Source of the DNA: Viola odorata
Lineage: Eukaryota > Streptophyta > Magnoliopsida > Malpighiales > Violaceae
Reading direction: 5' to 3'
Assembly: GCA_963691705.1 (NCBI GenBank)
Contig: OY829544.1
Span: forward strand, 2,363,501 to 2,427,500
Length of the DNA: 64,000 nucleotides
Both the position numbers and the translations under genes were made by a program. Positions 12,983 to 28,942 of this stretch are shown here, in pieces (within the stretch, counting starts at the first letter, position 1; the number at the start of each line of letters is the position of its first letter). The notes beneath the pieces are model-generated. The model was not told the origin of the DNA. It made no database searches and saw only the letters and a list, made by a program, of their open reading frames with translations.

Positions 12983-15253
12983 TATCAAATAATATCAAAA
13001 CTCAGGATAAAATTATATACTACTTTCATATATATAAATTTTTTTCGAGTTGTTATACCGTTATTTATGCGTATGATTTTTTTAGATTTCAATTTTAAAT
13101 ATTTTATCATATATAACCACCTATCAGTTCAACAATTGAGGTAACATGAATTGAGGATAGTGGTTTGAATAACATGGTACCGGTTGCTCGATCAATCGTG
13201 TGAAATGTTGATGGGTTTTTGTTGGACTTTATTGGGAGACAGGTGAGACGACACCACTCATTTTTTCAAATTGAAGCGCCAGAATTTCTTGGCCGCACAC
13301 GTGTCTCAAATTCTATTGTTATTGGCTGTAGAATACTGCTAATACAATGCATTTTATGTATTTTTCACACGTTGTCATAGGCATCCGACACCTTTCAAAT
13401 TTTTCCCAAGAGAGAAGAAGAAAAAGAAAAAGAAAAAAGACCTTTCGCATTATAAGTTCCATAGATCAAGATAGGTTAAGGCAAAAATTAATCTATCAAT
13501 CAATTTTTTCCGTTTATCGGTCCGGTCTATCAAATTCTGTCACGTTTTTAGACAAATCGGTGGTCTCCCCCCTTAATAAAAAGAACGAAAAGTTGAGTTC
13601 TGAGTTTCTAGTTCCGGAAAAATTGACGATAAACGAGTAACTATAACCGGATCAAAATTGTCACCCATCATCCCAATCAAAAACAAAGGCGCACAAACTA
13701 CAAAGCACTCAATCTGGCTGACTCCTGAATCTTATACTCCCTCCATTCCACTTTACCTGTCACTTTTCTGCGGATTGTTACTATTTTGGGTATTTGTCAT
13801 TTTATTTTTTTCGAAGCATATATTTTGTGCAAATGATAATTTATTTATTTTGAATCAATCCAATTTGATGATGGTATAGTAATTTCAGTGGAAATTAGAA
13901 GAAAAAATGAAACAATGAGGAATAAAATAAGTCCGTAAATCAACGGCTTACGCTTTTCTACTATTCTAAAAAGTCAATTAAAATGGAATGGAGGGAGTAT
14001 TGTTTATGCCTTTTCGAACCACCTGACACGAAATGGGCCGCCATGAATTTGATTGATGCTATGAGGGGGGAAAATGCACGGCCCAGCTAAATTTATCAGA
14101 CACGTGCATTGTGCCGCGCTGCATCAGAAGTGATGAGAGATAGTACTGGAAGGAATAGAAGCAAAGAGTTGCGAGTAAACACTATCTAACAAATTCTTCA
14201 CATGCGTTGTTAGGAAGACTAGGGAGCAAATGCCTACTCATATTGCAATCACCTATTTTGCAAAACCACATCAAACTCTTTTCCACACATCATCAACGAA
14301 ACGTCAAGAATAGAACGATCGCTTGAGAACCAAATAGACACTTAGGTAAGATTTAGGTAAGGGCATTCGGAAGAGGAAAAACATTGAAGGTCCCTCAGGA
14401 GATGGAGCACAGGATGAGACTAATACTAGAAGCACGAGATACAACACGCCACGGACTTTTATCAGATGTACTGGGAATTTGGTAGGTCCTCTAGTGTCTA
14501 ATAGGAATGTCTAAAAGACGTTCCACTTCATTTGTCCTTCAGTATAAAGATCGAACCCACTTTGCATAACTGAGATTTTTAAGCATGTCCTTCAACCGCA
14601 CCGCGTGCAGGCCTCAAAGCTACATGCTTATCATCACTCAGTGACTAATATTATAACCATCCCGTATATCAACCAATTGCATGAATCTAACCACCTAGAC
14701 TAGAGCACAGACCACACGAAAAGCTTCAACCAACACCACTAGATATGATGAACAAAAACGATGGGATGAGCTTCTATTTTAGCTTCGAGACCAAAATATG
14801 AAATGCCTGTATTTGAGGTCGCTCACAAACCAAATGGACAACAATTTGTTTCGTTGAATACCCACCCATTAAATGCTTCCATCTGTAGAGCCAAACTCAC
14901 TCAAAAAAAGCATCCAGCATCCCGCACAAAGCATCCAAGAACTAACGATGCACAGACGTACAATGTTGCACAAGCAGACATACAACAGCAAACCCGATAA
15001 AACAAAAATCATACCTTGTAGGGAGACAAACAATCATCCTAAACAAAAGCAAACCCAATAAAACAAAAGGCCTCGCATTTCCAAAATTCCAAAGACACTT
15101 CATTAAACAACAAACAGTAACTCATTGTCTAAGATTTCGTAAATCATGCATCCTAACAAGACACGGCAGATCAATATCTTAGATGGAAAAGTAGGAGCAG
15201 TCAACTCACAAATTACTACATAACACTAAAAGCAAATAGACCAAAACAGAAAT
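12983..15253. other. Intergenic spacer with one further MITE
   Basis: Apart from the MITE at 13737-13997 and the 3' UTR of the eS25 gene near 15254, this stretch shows no recognisable gene. Open frames at 13347-13640 and 14803-15061 have no family features and poor coding character. Confidence 0.5.
13737..13997. mobile_element. Stowaway-type MITE
   Basis: It begins CTCCCTCCATTCCACTTTA and ends with the inverted copy TAAAATGGAATGGAGGGAG, with about one mismatch in 19 bases. TA dinucleotides flank both ends (13735-13736 and 13998-13999). The interior is not palindromic, so it is a different subfamily from the copy at 12750. Confidence 0.85.
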
Positions 15254-16315
<1,062 letters not shown>

Positions 16316-16404
16316 TGGATCTGATCAGAGACGAGAGATGGGAGACGAAGCAGCAGCTGCGGAGTGAGGAGGGATGCTAAGGAAGGCGCCTGTGTAATCT
16401 GACC

Positions 16405-16533
16405 TAGGGTTTTGCTTTTTAAGGTTGACAGTTGTTTGTAAGACGGCGTCGTCTGTTATGGGCCTATATGTTTCGTGTTCAACTCATCCTCAGCCCAGAA
16501 GCAAAAACGTTTGGGCCAATGCATTCATGGGCT
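16405..16533 (-). promoter_or_regulatory. Telo-box and site II motifs of the RPS25 promoter
   Basis: Read on the gene strand, AAACCCTA lies at 16405-16412. TGGGCC/T (site II) hexamers occur at 16459-16464, 16492-16497, 16512-16517 and 16528-16533 in mixed orientation. This pairing is known to drive coordinated, growth-linked expression of plant translation genes through TCP and telo-box-binding factors. The motifs are seen; their use here is inferred. Confidence 0.7.
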
Positions 16534-17014
16534 TAATGGTTTTTTTTATCTTTTTATAATTTATATCTATATTTAATGGAAGAAGTAGCTAATTTAAATT
16601 TTTTTATGTTGTTTGCAAACTAACACTTACATAACTTACATATGGTTTCTCTTTTGGTCACAAATACACGATACATGCGCCATAATTACATACACGGTAA
16701 TTAAGCACCTGTTCCCCGGGCGGGCGGGGATGAATTTTATGAATCGGAGCCGGGACGGGTATAGCAATATTCAAGAATTTCCGCACCCGTTGTTATCCCT
16801 ATGTTATGGTCTATTTTTCGATAGACTGAGAAATATGACTAGAATTTGAAACCTTATTGTCCTTTAACACTAGCAAACAACCATTTACTTACGATATATA
16901 TAATTTAAATTGTTTATTTTTTAATAAGCAAATATTAATTAAACATTATGTTAGAAAATAGCTGAAAAGAACCTAACTCTCTGACATTACGTTTAATGAG
17001 TGTAACTAATCAAA

Positions 17015-17110
17015 CCGAGCCTAGTTAGTTGGTACTGGTAGAGCGGATGACTGTAGTTGGAAATCCGGTGAGTAATCCTCAGGTCGATGGTTCGAATCCG
17101 GCCGGTCGGA
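17015..17110 (+). tRNA. tRNA-Tyr(GTA)-like sequence with intron, probably a pseudogene
   Basis: The order matches nuclear plant tRNA-Tyr: a 5' end CCGAGCC, GTTGGTA, then GGTAGAGCGGATGACTGTAG with the GTA anticodon at 17053-17055, a likely 16-base intron, then TAATCCTCAGGTCGATGG, a B-box TTCGAATCCGG, and the end GGTCGGA. Plant tRNA-Tyr genes are known to carry an intron just after the anticodon. Decay signs are an enlarged D region (extra ACTGGT-like bases) and two acceptor-stem mismatches (positions 5-68 and 7-66). I judge it a remnant rather than a working gene. Confidence 0.7.
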
Positions 17111-19989
17111 ACTTTATGTTTCTGCTAGTTTCCCCTAATTCTAGACCTTATGGGCCACGTAATCTTCATTGGAAAAGCCCATGTAACTTCTTTTCTAATT
17201 TTTCTTCTTCTGAAAAGCGGCATAAAACTAAGGTAAAATTCCTTTTTTATTTAATCCCGTTCGTTCAAACAATAAACCTAGCTTTTTAGATTTTTCAGAA
17301 AAAAGTAGTGTTTTTCACAGAAGTGATTCCGAAAGAGGAAAAAAGGCAATTGTATATAAACACGAATGCACCTATACATTCGATGCCTAGGCAGCACACA
17401 GGAAAGAAAATGAGATTTTATATAACGTTAATTATTTTTTATTTTGTATGCTTTAATTTGTTACCAGAATAAAATCATAGAATAAATATTTTAGTGGATT
17501 CCACCTCAAAATTCTCAAAATCCTACGTGTTTGATAAATTCCATAGGCATATAAGAAATATTGATAGGGTATATTTCCTTATGTCACCAAACCACAACTA
17601 TATATATAAGCTTTGTGGCATAAGAATATAGGAGTGAACCTCAATCTCCCCTGTCAATGAATCAGCTCCCACTCTTGACAGCAACATTAATTAATTAACT
17701 TGAGAATCAATTAATTAAATCAAAGTAGTTATGAGTTTTTTTCAGGCCTTATCTAGGCTTCTACTCTTTACAAGCAAGTAAAGTTGCTTTCTATTAACAT
17801 CTTAAAAAGAGAGATTACGCTTTAAAACTAACACGAAGATTTTGTTGATTGGTGTTAGAAAGAACCCATAATGCAAAATGGGACACTTAAACAAATTAGA
17901 TTTTAAGTACACCTGAGAGGATACTATTTTATTAAAAATCGTATTGTACACGTTAAGTTTTAACTCAATCAGATATATCGAACAGTTACTAATAAAATGG
18001 TTATATTTATAATTTTAATACTAAATTAACAGATATAATTAACGATTAATCAGATGATTACTCATTTGAAATTTGAATCTCACCCGATCAAAATTCTATA
18101 TGTAATCATTCTATTAATTTGGTCGGTCAAAATGAATAAATTAGTTAAAAATCCTAATGTAATTCTTTTCTTTTTTACAAATTGCTTCTTCTTTGTCTAG
18201 ATAATCTAAAATAATAGAGAAAGTGGATCCCGGAGATCCAGGCCCGTTTTAAGTTCAAGGCGCACCATGAAAAAGCCCAATTTCTTTTAATTTATTGTTG
18301 GTCAGATCAATTTCTATTATTTGTCTGCAAGCAGGTGCAGGTCGTGTATTAGCTTTTCCTTAATAAATCTCTGCTTTTAAGTCGGTCTTTAAAAAATTCA
18401 TAGTTATTACTCGTATCAGTGTTTTTTTAGTCTGGACGTTTCGATTGCTCAAAGGCTGTATCAAAGGGTACCGGTTTAGACCACATTGCATTGAATAAAT
18501 ATTAGAGATTGAAAATGTGAGGTACGTTTTTATAACGGTACATACTTAATCAGTTGAACTATAACTTTATGTGTTTTTAATACTTAGTTTGAGCGTTCTT
18601 TTTATTGTCAGGAGTATTATCGAGCTCCAAATTAAACGACTCTTCTAATGCATAGTCCATTATATTCTTAAATCAAGCGTGAACGAGTCTTTTTTTTATT
18701 GGACTACACGGAACTAGTTTTTCTAACTAATTTAAAGTCTCTAGAGTAAGAAATTCTAGTGTTTCAAGATGCTCGATTTATGCTCTTGGATTAGAGTTTT
18801 CTTCAATTAGGCAATCAACACAATCCAGAAACATCGGCATCGTTTTAGATGCTGTTTTCATTGGTTCTTAATTCCAAAGTCAAGATTAAATTGCAACTTG
18901 TAGACATAAGTTATTCTTCATGTCAATGGATGACAACAGTGCACACATTTGGTGGAATTAAGGTCTAAGGTTTGAACAGTAGAAACATTTCTATTTCTTG
19001 CTTAATTACAACTTTCTTAGAATTTGTTCCATTTTTTTTTTACAAAATGCAAATAAAATTAATCTACGAGGCAATGTATGATTACGGGTTTGATTGAAAA
19101 GAAAAATGTTCGTTACTATCACATCATATATAGTTAGTTGCAAGTCCAAATGATAAGAGAGTAGTTATTTTTTTATATAAATTTTGAATTGGGATGTAGA
19201 AAATGAAGAAAATTCTCAATTAAAAAGAAAAGAAAAAGGGGTAGTGATTTGTAATTGATCAAATCCCATCGGTGCATACTGCATAGCTGGCATTTGTTGG
19301 CAACACAAGAGGAAAAGTGTATATAGTTAGTGCTCTTTCGTTTAAAGAGAAAAAGAAAGGGACCGTTAATGCAACATTAATCATAGATCATGGTCCCAAA
19401 ATCAAACGACACAGTAACATCCACAGACAAAAGTGTCAAAGTGATTGGGACATGAAAGTGGCAAGACAAGTAAATAACCAAAACCCAAAACAAGATTGAT
19501 CAAGTGCCACGTATCATTAAAAAAAAAGAGGGTCAAAAAACACAATGTAGCTACCAACTATAAAAAAATTCTCAAGCCAAAAGACTTTTAATCTAGACTT
19601 TCTGAAATTTTTATTATTTTTTATGTTTATAGATTATTTAATATTTTTTGAAATTTTTAAATATTTTTTTTCATAAATTTCCTTTTATTTTAAATTTTAA
19701 TTGTATCATTTTAATTTTTTTGCTATTTTTAAAAGACAGCATCTCTTCTGTAGTAGTATTATTGAAGAACAGATTAAAGAGAAACCTAATTTCAATCAAA
19801 GATGGAAAAAAGTTGGTGGTTTTAGTTTACAAGACATTTTCTTAGTGTGGAAGAAATGGGCCTCGTGGCCCAATTGCCTTTGTTTATTGTGGTGAACTTT
19901 CTCCCCAACCGTGTGGCAGCAATAATAGCCGAGCAGTCACCATCAACTTTCTACGCGTTAATAATAAACAAATAAGCAATCAATCAATC

Positions 19990-20013
19990 TATTATAATAA
20001 TAATAATAATAAT
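19990..20013. repeat. TAA microsatellite
   Basis: About seven ATA/TAA units in a row within AT-rich spacer DNA; no gene nearby. Confidence 0.7.
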
Positions 20014-20541
20014 ACTCCTAGAGCTTATAATTCAGTGAATATATAATACATAGTTTGTAGGATAAAATTTAAAATTCGAGTATCTTAATTTACTTTTATG
20101 TTCACGCGAAAGGTAAATAAATAAGTATATTACTAATTTTGAATACAAAGACTTTCTAATTAATAATAAAGTATAATAAAAATATGGGATAATGCAAAAA
20201 TTGGTACCTGTACAAACATTATTTAATTGATTTCATACCTAAGGTCTAATTTGCTTTTAAAAGATACCAGTACATTAACAAAACGTCACATTTGGTACCT
20301 CGACCTAACGCCATCCAACGTTCACCGTTAAGTGTCCTACGTGGCATGCCACGTCCTGCTGACGTGGCATGCCACATAGGACAGACCCGACCCAACCCAT
20401 TTCTTTACCCGCGGGTTGGATAATTTATTTTCCAACCCGGTATGAAACGACGTCGTTTTTGGCCATGTATGAACGATGCGTCGTTCAGGATTAAAGGTGA
20501 ACGACACGTCATTCATATTAAGCTTTAAAATGCTCCCATTA

Positions 20542-20613
20542 AGAGAAATCCGAGATTCGAACCCAGCATCTCTCACACCCTATGCGATAAGCATACCACT
20601 AGACCAAATGCTC
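20542..20613 (-). repeat. tRNA-Pro(AGG)-like segment in the left arm
   Basis: On the minus strand it reads GAGCATTTGGTCTAGTGGTA, then an anticodon arm with loop ATAGGGT (AGG anticodon), then GGTTCGAATCTCGG. This closely follows plant tRNA-Pro, whose 5' part is GGGCATTTGGTCTAGTGGTA. The acceptor stem no longer pairs well, so it is a derived copy and not a functional tRNA. Confidence 0.7.
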
Positions 20614-21285
20614 TTTATTGTTATCATTGATTGCTGGAAACCTATATTACTCTAAAACCCTTCTCAACCCTACACCGCCCCACCTTTCTCTCACTTCTCT
20701 TCGATTTGGTGAGTAGTTTTTGATATTCATCTCTTAAAATTTTCAAAAAATGTTAAAATTTTTAAAAAATTTGTAAAAATGTAAAAATAATAATTTAATT
20801 AATCTAAAAATTTAGAAAAAATGTAAAAATTCTAAAAATAATTTAATTAATCTAAAAATCCAGAAAAATGTAATAATTCCAAAAAAATATAAAAATTAAA
20901 TATCTACAATTAATTATTTTTTTTGCAATTTTTTGGATTTTTAGATTAATTAATTTTATTTTAAATTTTTTTATATATTTTTTACATTTTTAACACTTTT
21001 TTGGAGTTATTACATTTTTTGAATTTTTTTGGAATTTTTACAACTTTTTAGGATTTTTAGATTAATTAATTATTTGTTAGAATTTTAACATTTTTTTGGA
21101 ATTTTTTACAATTTGTTTGGAATTTGTACATTTTTTGGAAATTTTCAATTTTTATGGAGTTTTAGATTAATTAAATTATTTTTGTGAATTTTTACATTTT
21201 TTTGATTTTTTAATTTGATTATATTATTTTGGAGTAGAGTTTTAGAGTAATACATATTTCCAGCAATCAAACATAACAATTAATA

Positions 21286-21356
21286 GTATTTGGTGTATTG
21301 GTATGCTTCTCGCATAGGGCACGGGAGGTGCTGAGTTCGAATCTCGGATTTCTTTT
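21286..21356 (+). repeat. tRNA-Pro(AGG)-like segment in the right arm
   Basis: The inverted partner of the left-arm copy. It reads GTATTTGGTGTATTGGTATG, then loop ATAGGGC and a B-box-like GAGTTCGAATCTCGG. It has diverged from the left copy at several positions, most in the first third, so the two arms have drifted since they formed. Confidence 0.65.
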
Positions 21357-21723
21357 CATGGGAGCATTTTAAAGCTTAATATGAACGACGTGTCGTTCAC
21401 CTTAAATCCTGAATGACGCGTCGTTCATACATGGCCAAAAACGACGTCGTTTCATACCGGGTTGGAAAACAAATTATCCAACCCGCGGGTAAAGAAACGG
21501 GTCGGGTCTGTCCTACGTGGCACGCCACGTCAGCAGTGCCTGACGTGCCATCTGACATGGCATGCCACGTAGGACACTTAACGGTGAACGTTGGACGGCG
21601 TTAGGTCGATGTACCAAATGTGACATTTTGTTAATGTACAGGTATCTTTTAAAAGCAAATTAGACCTTAGGTATGAAATCAATCAAACAATGTTTGTACA
21701 TGTACCAATTTTTGTATTATCCC

Positions 21724-22423
21724 TAAAATGTTTTGTCAAAAATGCAATTGAATTGTAAAAACGGATTGATCCTAACAACCAATACAGTTGAATTGGTCAA
21801 TCGTACTAGTTTTCAAATGGGACACGTGGCTACGCACATGCCTATTAACATTAACTAACTAATAACTCACCATTGTAATTTTGAAGAAACTTAACACTGG
21901 GTGAATGAGCTTCCACAATGGTGGGAATAATAAGGCAAAATATAAAAAAGAGCAATAATGCAGTGCAACAAAGCAAAAGCATGGGAATATTATACTGTGT
22001 TAGTGCCTTCCCTTAGATAAAAATAATAAAGATTTACTATAAAATAAAATAAAAATAAAAATAAAAATGCCCTAAGATATTCCTCTATCTATAAATAGAT
22101 TAATACCAGATGGTATCAACAAGAATAACAGCATTTTGTAGTAGAAAAGATAGAAAAGAAAGCAAGAAGAATATAGAGTCAATCCCATACTCTGTTTTTC
22201 CTTTCCATTTCTCTCTGTTTTTCCATGCTCTCCATCTGCAAAATACCTTCTTCACTTCCTAGTAGTATAAATATGGTACTAGTCTCTTTCTTTTATCTCC
22301 TCAGAGAAGTTTCCTCTATCCAGGCTCCGTTTGCTCACTCCTTCTCTTTCGAGTGACGCTCCAATATAATCCTTCTCCATCTTCTCCAACCGAGCACCCA
22401 GTTTCTTCTTTCTTGATTGTAAA
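21724..22423 (+). promoter_or_regulatory. Promoter and leader of the DUF4408/DUF761 gene
   Basis: A TATA box (TATAAATAG, 22090-22098) lies about 330 bases before the ATG at 22424. The leader would begin near 22125 and is rich in CT runs. Nothing else coding is seen between the inverted-repeat element and this gene. Confidence 0.55.
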
Positions 22424-23134
22424 ATGGATTCTTTCAACATCTGTAACATCAAATTCGAGAAAGCGAACGCGATCAAGAAGCATCGTCAGATCAGAAAGAT
22501 TGCAAATTTGTTCAGGGTGATAGAAATATGTATAGTTCTGGCTTTGATTTCCAGGGTTTCCATCCAACTCCCAGTTGCTGTCAAGAATTCCAGTGGCTAT
22601 TTCAAGAACTTAACAGTCATTCTTGCCAGCCCTCGGTTCATTTTTGTTCTTGGAAACGTCATAGTCATCACTTTGTTTGTAAAGTCAGGTCAGTTTTCAG
22701 GTCAAGATGGGAAGGGGAAAAGTACAAGAAGTGACCTTTATGAAGAGTTTATTGAGAAGAGTGAAAAGAATCAGGGGATTATTGTACAGAGGTATGAAGC
22801 CGAAGAAAACAGAGGGAAACAGAGCATTGTTCCTGTTGAAAAAAACTTCTTGGCCGCTCAAGATACTTGTGGTATTTCTTTGAAAACCAAGAATTATCAA
22901 AGAAGTCAATCAGAAAACTTCAAGAAATCGAACAGTAACAAGGATTTTAAGGAACTGAGGCGATCATCGACCGAAAAATGCAAGAAAAGTATTGGTTCTG
23001 ATCAGGGTTTGGTCAAAAATTCATTCCCAGAGGATAAAATGAGCAGTGAGGAGTTCAGGTCTGCAATTGAGTCATTCATTGCTAGGCAGAAAAGGTTTCT
23101 AATAGATGAAGAGAACTCTTATATTTTAGAGTAA
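22424..23134 (+). CDS. DUF4408/DUF761-type small membrane protein of unknown function
   Basis: A single-exon gene of 236 residues. Two hydrophobic segments (about 29-48 and 64-88, the second containing FIFVLGNVIVITLFVKSG) follow a basic N-terminus, as in DUF4408 proteins. A long charged Ser/Lys-rich middle follows. The C-terminus MSSEEFRSAIESFIARQKRF is the DUF761 ('cotton fibre expressed') signature. Family members are plant-specific and mostly uncharacterised; some respond to stress or defence. The assignment rests on the overall layout and the C-terminal block. The start is supported by the TATA box and the lack of an earlier in-frame ATG. Confidence 0.85.
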   Translation: MDSFNICNIKFEKANAIKKHRQIRKIANLFRVIEICIVLALISRVSIQLPVAVKNSSGYFKNLTVILASPRFIFVLGNVIVITLFVKSGQFSGQDGKGKSTRSDLYEEFIEKSEKNQGIIVQRYEAEENRGKQSIVPVEKNFLAAQDTCGISLKTKNYQRSQSENFKKSNSNKDFKELRRSSTEKCKKSIGSDQGLVKNSFPEDKMSSEEFRSAIESFIARQKRFLIDEENSYILE

Positions 23135-26100
23135 TTCGTGTATAAGAAAATCCAAGTTTTCTTTTTTTGCTGGTCATGTTGTTTTCATTTCCTTAAGGTG
23201 ATGGGTGTCTGTACATTGCTCAATCTTAGTTGCAATGTAAATTACCTATTAGCTTCTGGTTTTGTTTCTTACAATTTCCATCAGCACATAATCTTTTTGA
23301 ATCAACTTTTCTTTCTTTCTTTTTCCTGAATCGAATTGGAATTCGAACTCGATTCCAAGCATACATGGTTCTCATACATTGGATAATCACCTTCTTATTG
23401 GAAGATGGGTATATGGGCACCATGGGAAGAATTGTATTCCAAATTCTGTCATGACAAAACTTACACTTTTGTTCAAAAGTTTCAAAACAGGATAAAAATA
23501 GCAGAGAGAAAATCAGTTTATGCCTAAATAGGCATCTTTTATCCTTTAATTTGAGCCTAAAGAACAAATTACCAAGATGGGAGAGACCAGGAGGATGGGA
23601 ATTGTTCTGGTATGAGTACAAGGTGAGCTGTTCTTCACTAAAATAGCATAACATCACCAATCCATAACTCCTTTTTCCCCTCCAACTTGTCAAAAATGGA
23701 ATTTGATCCGGTGTGCAACTGTAGAAAAGGATGTATGTGTGCAATATAATTCTGCAATTTTTAGCAAATTGTACAAACATGTCAGTTTTCTCTGAATTAA
23801 GTGAAAGTTTGGTGATGGCTGAAAATGAAACTTGAAGAAAATATATATGGAAAACTTAACCAATCGGTCAAATATGTCAACCGAAGTCAATTAAAATAAA
23901 TATTTTTTAAATATATATATAATTTTTTTGTTCTAGTTTGGCTGGCACGGCAAAGATCAAATTAGTTCCGTCGCAAATGATTCGAACACAATTAGCCTTG
24001 ATGAATTGAAGAGGGCAAGATCAATCTGGTTTCTTTATACTTGCTGCTCTTGCAATTCTTGTGGTGATCAATCTTTTGGTTCCTCCCCAAGTCCAATCTA
24101 TGCCAATCGTCTCGTTTCTCATGGCACCACTCTTATCACATTTTCTTGCTCAGTTTTATAACCTAGTTTCAACTATTTTATTATTTTATTTAGGTGTCAC
24201 GTACTTATGGCATAACAATATAATTAACCTTTCTTTGACACAAGATCGATTGAACATCAAGAGCAGAGGAGCTAGGAGATTGATTACGTGATCTTTTTGT
24301 CTTTTATTTGTGGAATAAGATTTCAATCAATAGTCAATTCATTCTAGGGTTTGTTCATGTTGATCAATAATTAAGGTATTTTTTTCTCATCTTTTCTCGT
24401 CACTTAACGTTAGGCATTGCATGAGCATTTATGTTATTACAATAATCTCAAGCAAGAAGCAATTCTGTCTGTAATAATAATTAATAATGTTATATATCGA
24501 ATTATCGATTCAACTAATGATTCATAGATGTATAAGATTCGGTCCCTATAATATTCAAAATAAAATCTTTTAAAAAAACTCATAAAAATTATAGAAAAAT
24601 TTAAAAATTTATAATAAAACAATTAAAATACAGAAAAAATATAAAAAATGTAATTTTTTTTAGGAAATTATACGAAATTCTAAAAGATTTAACTAATTCA
24701 AATAAATAAATCAAAAATATTAAAAATAAAAAATTATAACAAACTAAAAAAAAATAAAAATCAGCAAAATAATAAAACCATTAAAAATCTGTATTTTGAA
24801 TTTTTTATCTAAATTTTATATATTTTTTTTATTTTCTAATTTTTTTCGTATTTTTACTCTTTTTATTATATTTTTTTCTTGATTTTTGTATTTTTATGGT
24901 TTTTTATGTTTTTCCCATTTTTATTATTTTATAATTTTTTTATACAAGATCAAAGCGACCTTGTTTTGATTAATCAGATCAAAATGACGTCGTTTTGATT
25001 AAACGGGTTGGTCCAAATCAACCCTTCTACTTAACAGGTTGGATCAACTCGTTTATTAGAAGGGTTAATTTAAACAGACCCGTTTAATCAATAATTTTCT
25101 GAATTTTTTTATTTTTCTAAATTTTCAGAAATTTTTATTTTTATTTTATTTTATATAGTTTTCTGATTCTTTTTTCATATTTTTACTCTTTATTATATTT
25201 TTTTCTTGATTTTTTGTAATTTTATGGTTTTTTATGTTTTTCCCATTTTTATTATTTTATTTTATTTTTTAACTTTTTTATACAAGATCAAATTGACGCT
25301 GTTTTGATTAATTAGATCAAAATGACATTGTTTAATTAATTAGATCAAAATGACATTGTTTTGATTAAACGTATCGGTCCAAATCCAAATCAACCCTTCT
25401 AATTAACGGATCGGATCAACCCGTTTATTAAAAGGGTTTATGCTAAACAGGTCGCTTTGACACCCTTGTCTTGTCTGTAACACAAGTCCAGGCCGTTTGA
25501 AAGAAGCATGGTAATTATAAAAGAGGATATAATCACGTCAAACCCGAAAATACAAACTTTTAATGCTCCAGGAAAAAATAGTACCCTAAATCACCTTAGA
25601 ACCATCAAATCTGTGTGGGACTAAAGGATTCTCACTGCACAAACAAAGGTTGAAGTATATTTATCGACTGAAGTTTTATTGAAGTTCGTATAATACTACT
25701 ACTCTTCGCATAAACATACACCTCCAACAGCCACACCTGAAACACATCACAAATAACCATTCAGCAGCATTAGAGTCTTCAAAAGATTTGGAGTTTGATT
25801 CTACTATGCATTTGGCTAATGACCAAGATCCTCTAAATCATTTCTCTAGATGCAGTTCAAACTATAAGAATTTTACCGGTACCACAACACTCTAGCAAAA
25901 AGCATGATGCCTTATATAGAATGCTACTTTTCTTACAGAGAAACTTCATCTAAACATAAAATCCGAAAGAGTTAATTCTATCAGCAAATTGGCAAAAGAG
26001 TTTTTCAATTTTCTAAGAGCAGTACCAAAACTCATAATTATGGCAGGAAGGACTCAATGGAAGGAATTTACAGCTTCACCAAACAATCTCTTGTTCACTA

Positions 26101-26241
26101 GAAAGCAAAATTGGACAGATGCACGACTAAGATCAAAATGATAAAAAGGGCCGTGGATATGTGACTTGCCTCAAAAAGTTAGGAGCAAATACTGGCTAGG
26201 AGGTAATGTAGTCTCTGACTTTGTAAAACTTTGCCAGAGCT
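23135..26241. other. Intergenic: 3' UTRs and an AT-rich duplicated tract
   Basis: The left part holds the 3' UTR of the DUF761 gene and the right end (from about 25640) the 3' UTR of DHFR-TS. Between them lies AT-rich DNA with a diverged direct repeat near 24800-25460. Open frames at 23226-23780 and 24061-24291 show no family features and I do not call them genes. Confidence 0.5.
24800..25470. repeat. Diverged direct duplication, about 300 bases per copy
   Basis: Copy one (about 24800-25085) and copy two (about 25130-25465) share ATGGTTTTTTATGTTTTTCC, TTTTTATACAAGATCAAA, GATCAAAATGAC, AAATCAACCCTTCTA and GTTTATTA-AAGGGTT in the same order. The right edge GGTCGCTTTGACACCC resembles the terminus of the hAT element at 29817, so it may be a relic of such an element, but no matching left end was found. 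Confidence 0.6.

Positions 26242-28942
<2,701 letters not shown>

Larger units (their letters stand above)
16534..20185. other. Long intergenic spacer with a tRNA-like remnant
   Basis: AT-rich DNA between RPS25 and the long-inverted-repeat element. The only structured feature I could support is the tRNA-Tyr-like sequence at 17015-17110. A TAA microsatellite lies near 19990-20013. Short open frames are scattered and show no family features. Confidence 0.5.
20186..21723. mobile_element. Long-inverted-repeat (Mutator-like/foldback) element, 1.54 kb, with tRNA-Pro-like arms
   Basis: The left end GGGATAATGCAAAAATTGG returns inverted at the right end (CCAATTTTTGTATTATCCC). The arms extend about 460 bases, sharing the tract CCGTTAAGTGTCCTACGTGG, palindromes of TGCCACGT type, AACGACGTCGTTT and the tRNA-like segment. 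The centre (about 20740-21230) is A/T-only-like sequence built on 'ATTTTTTGGAATTTTTACA' patterns. No transposase is present. The flanking 9 bases are similar but not identical, so no clear target duplication remains; the Mutator-like label rests on arm length and on resemblance to the element at 33184. Confidence 0.8.

Noticed and set aside
20337..21604. Open frames at 20337-20576 (-) and 21413-21604 (+) that resemble each other
   Set aside because: They are the same arm sequence read twice; the similarity is due to the inverted repeat, not a gene family.
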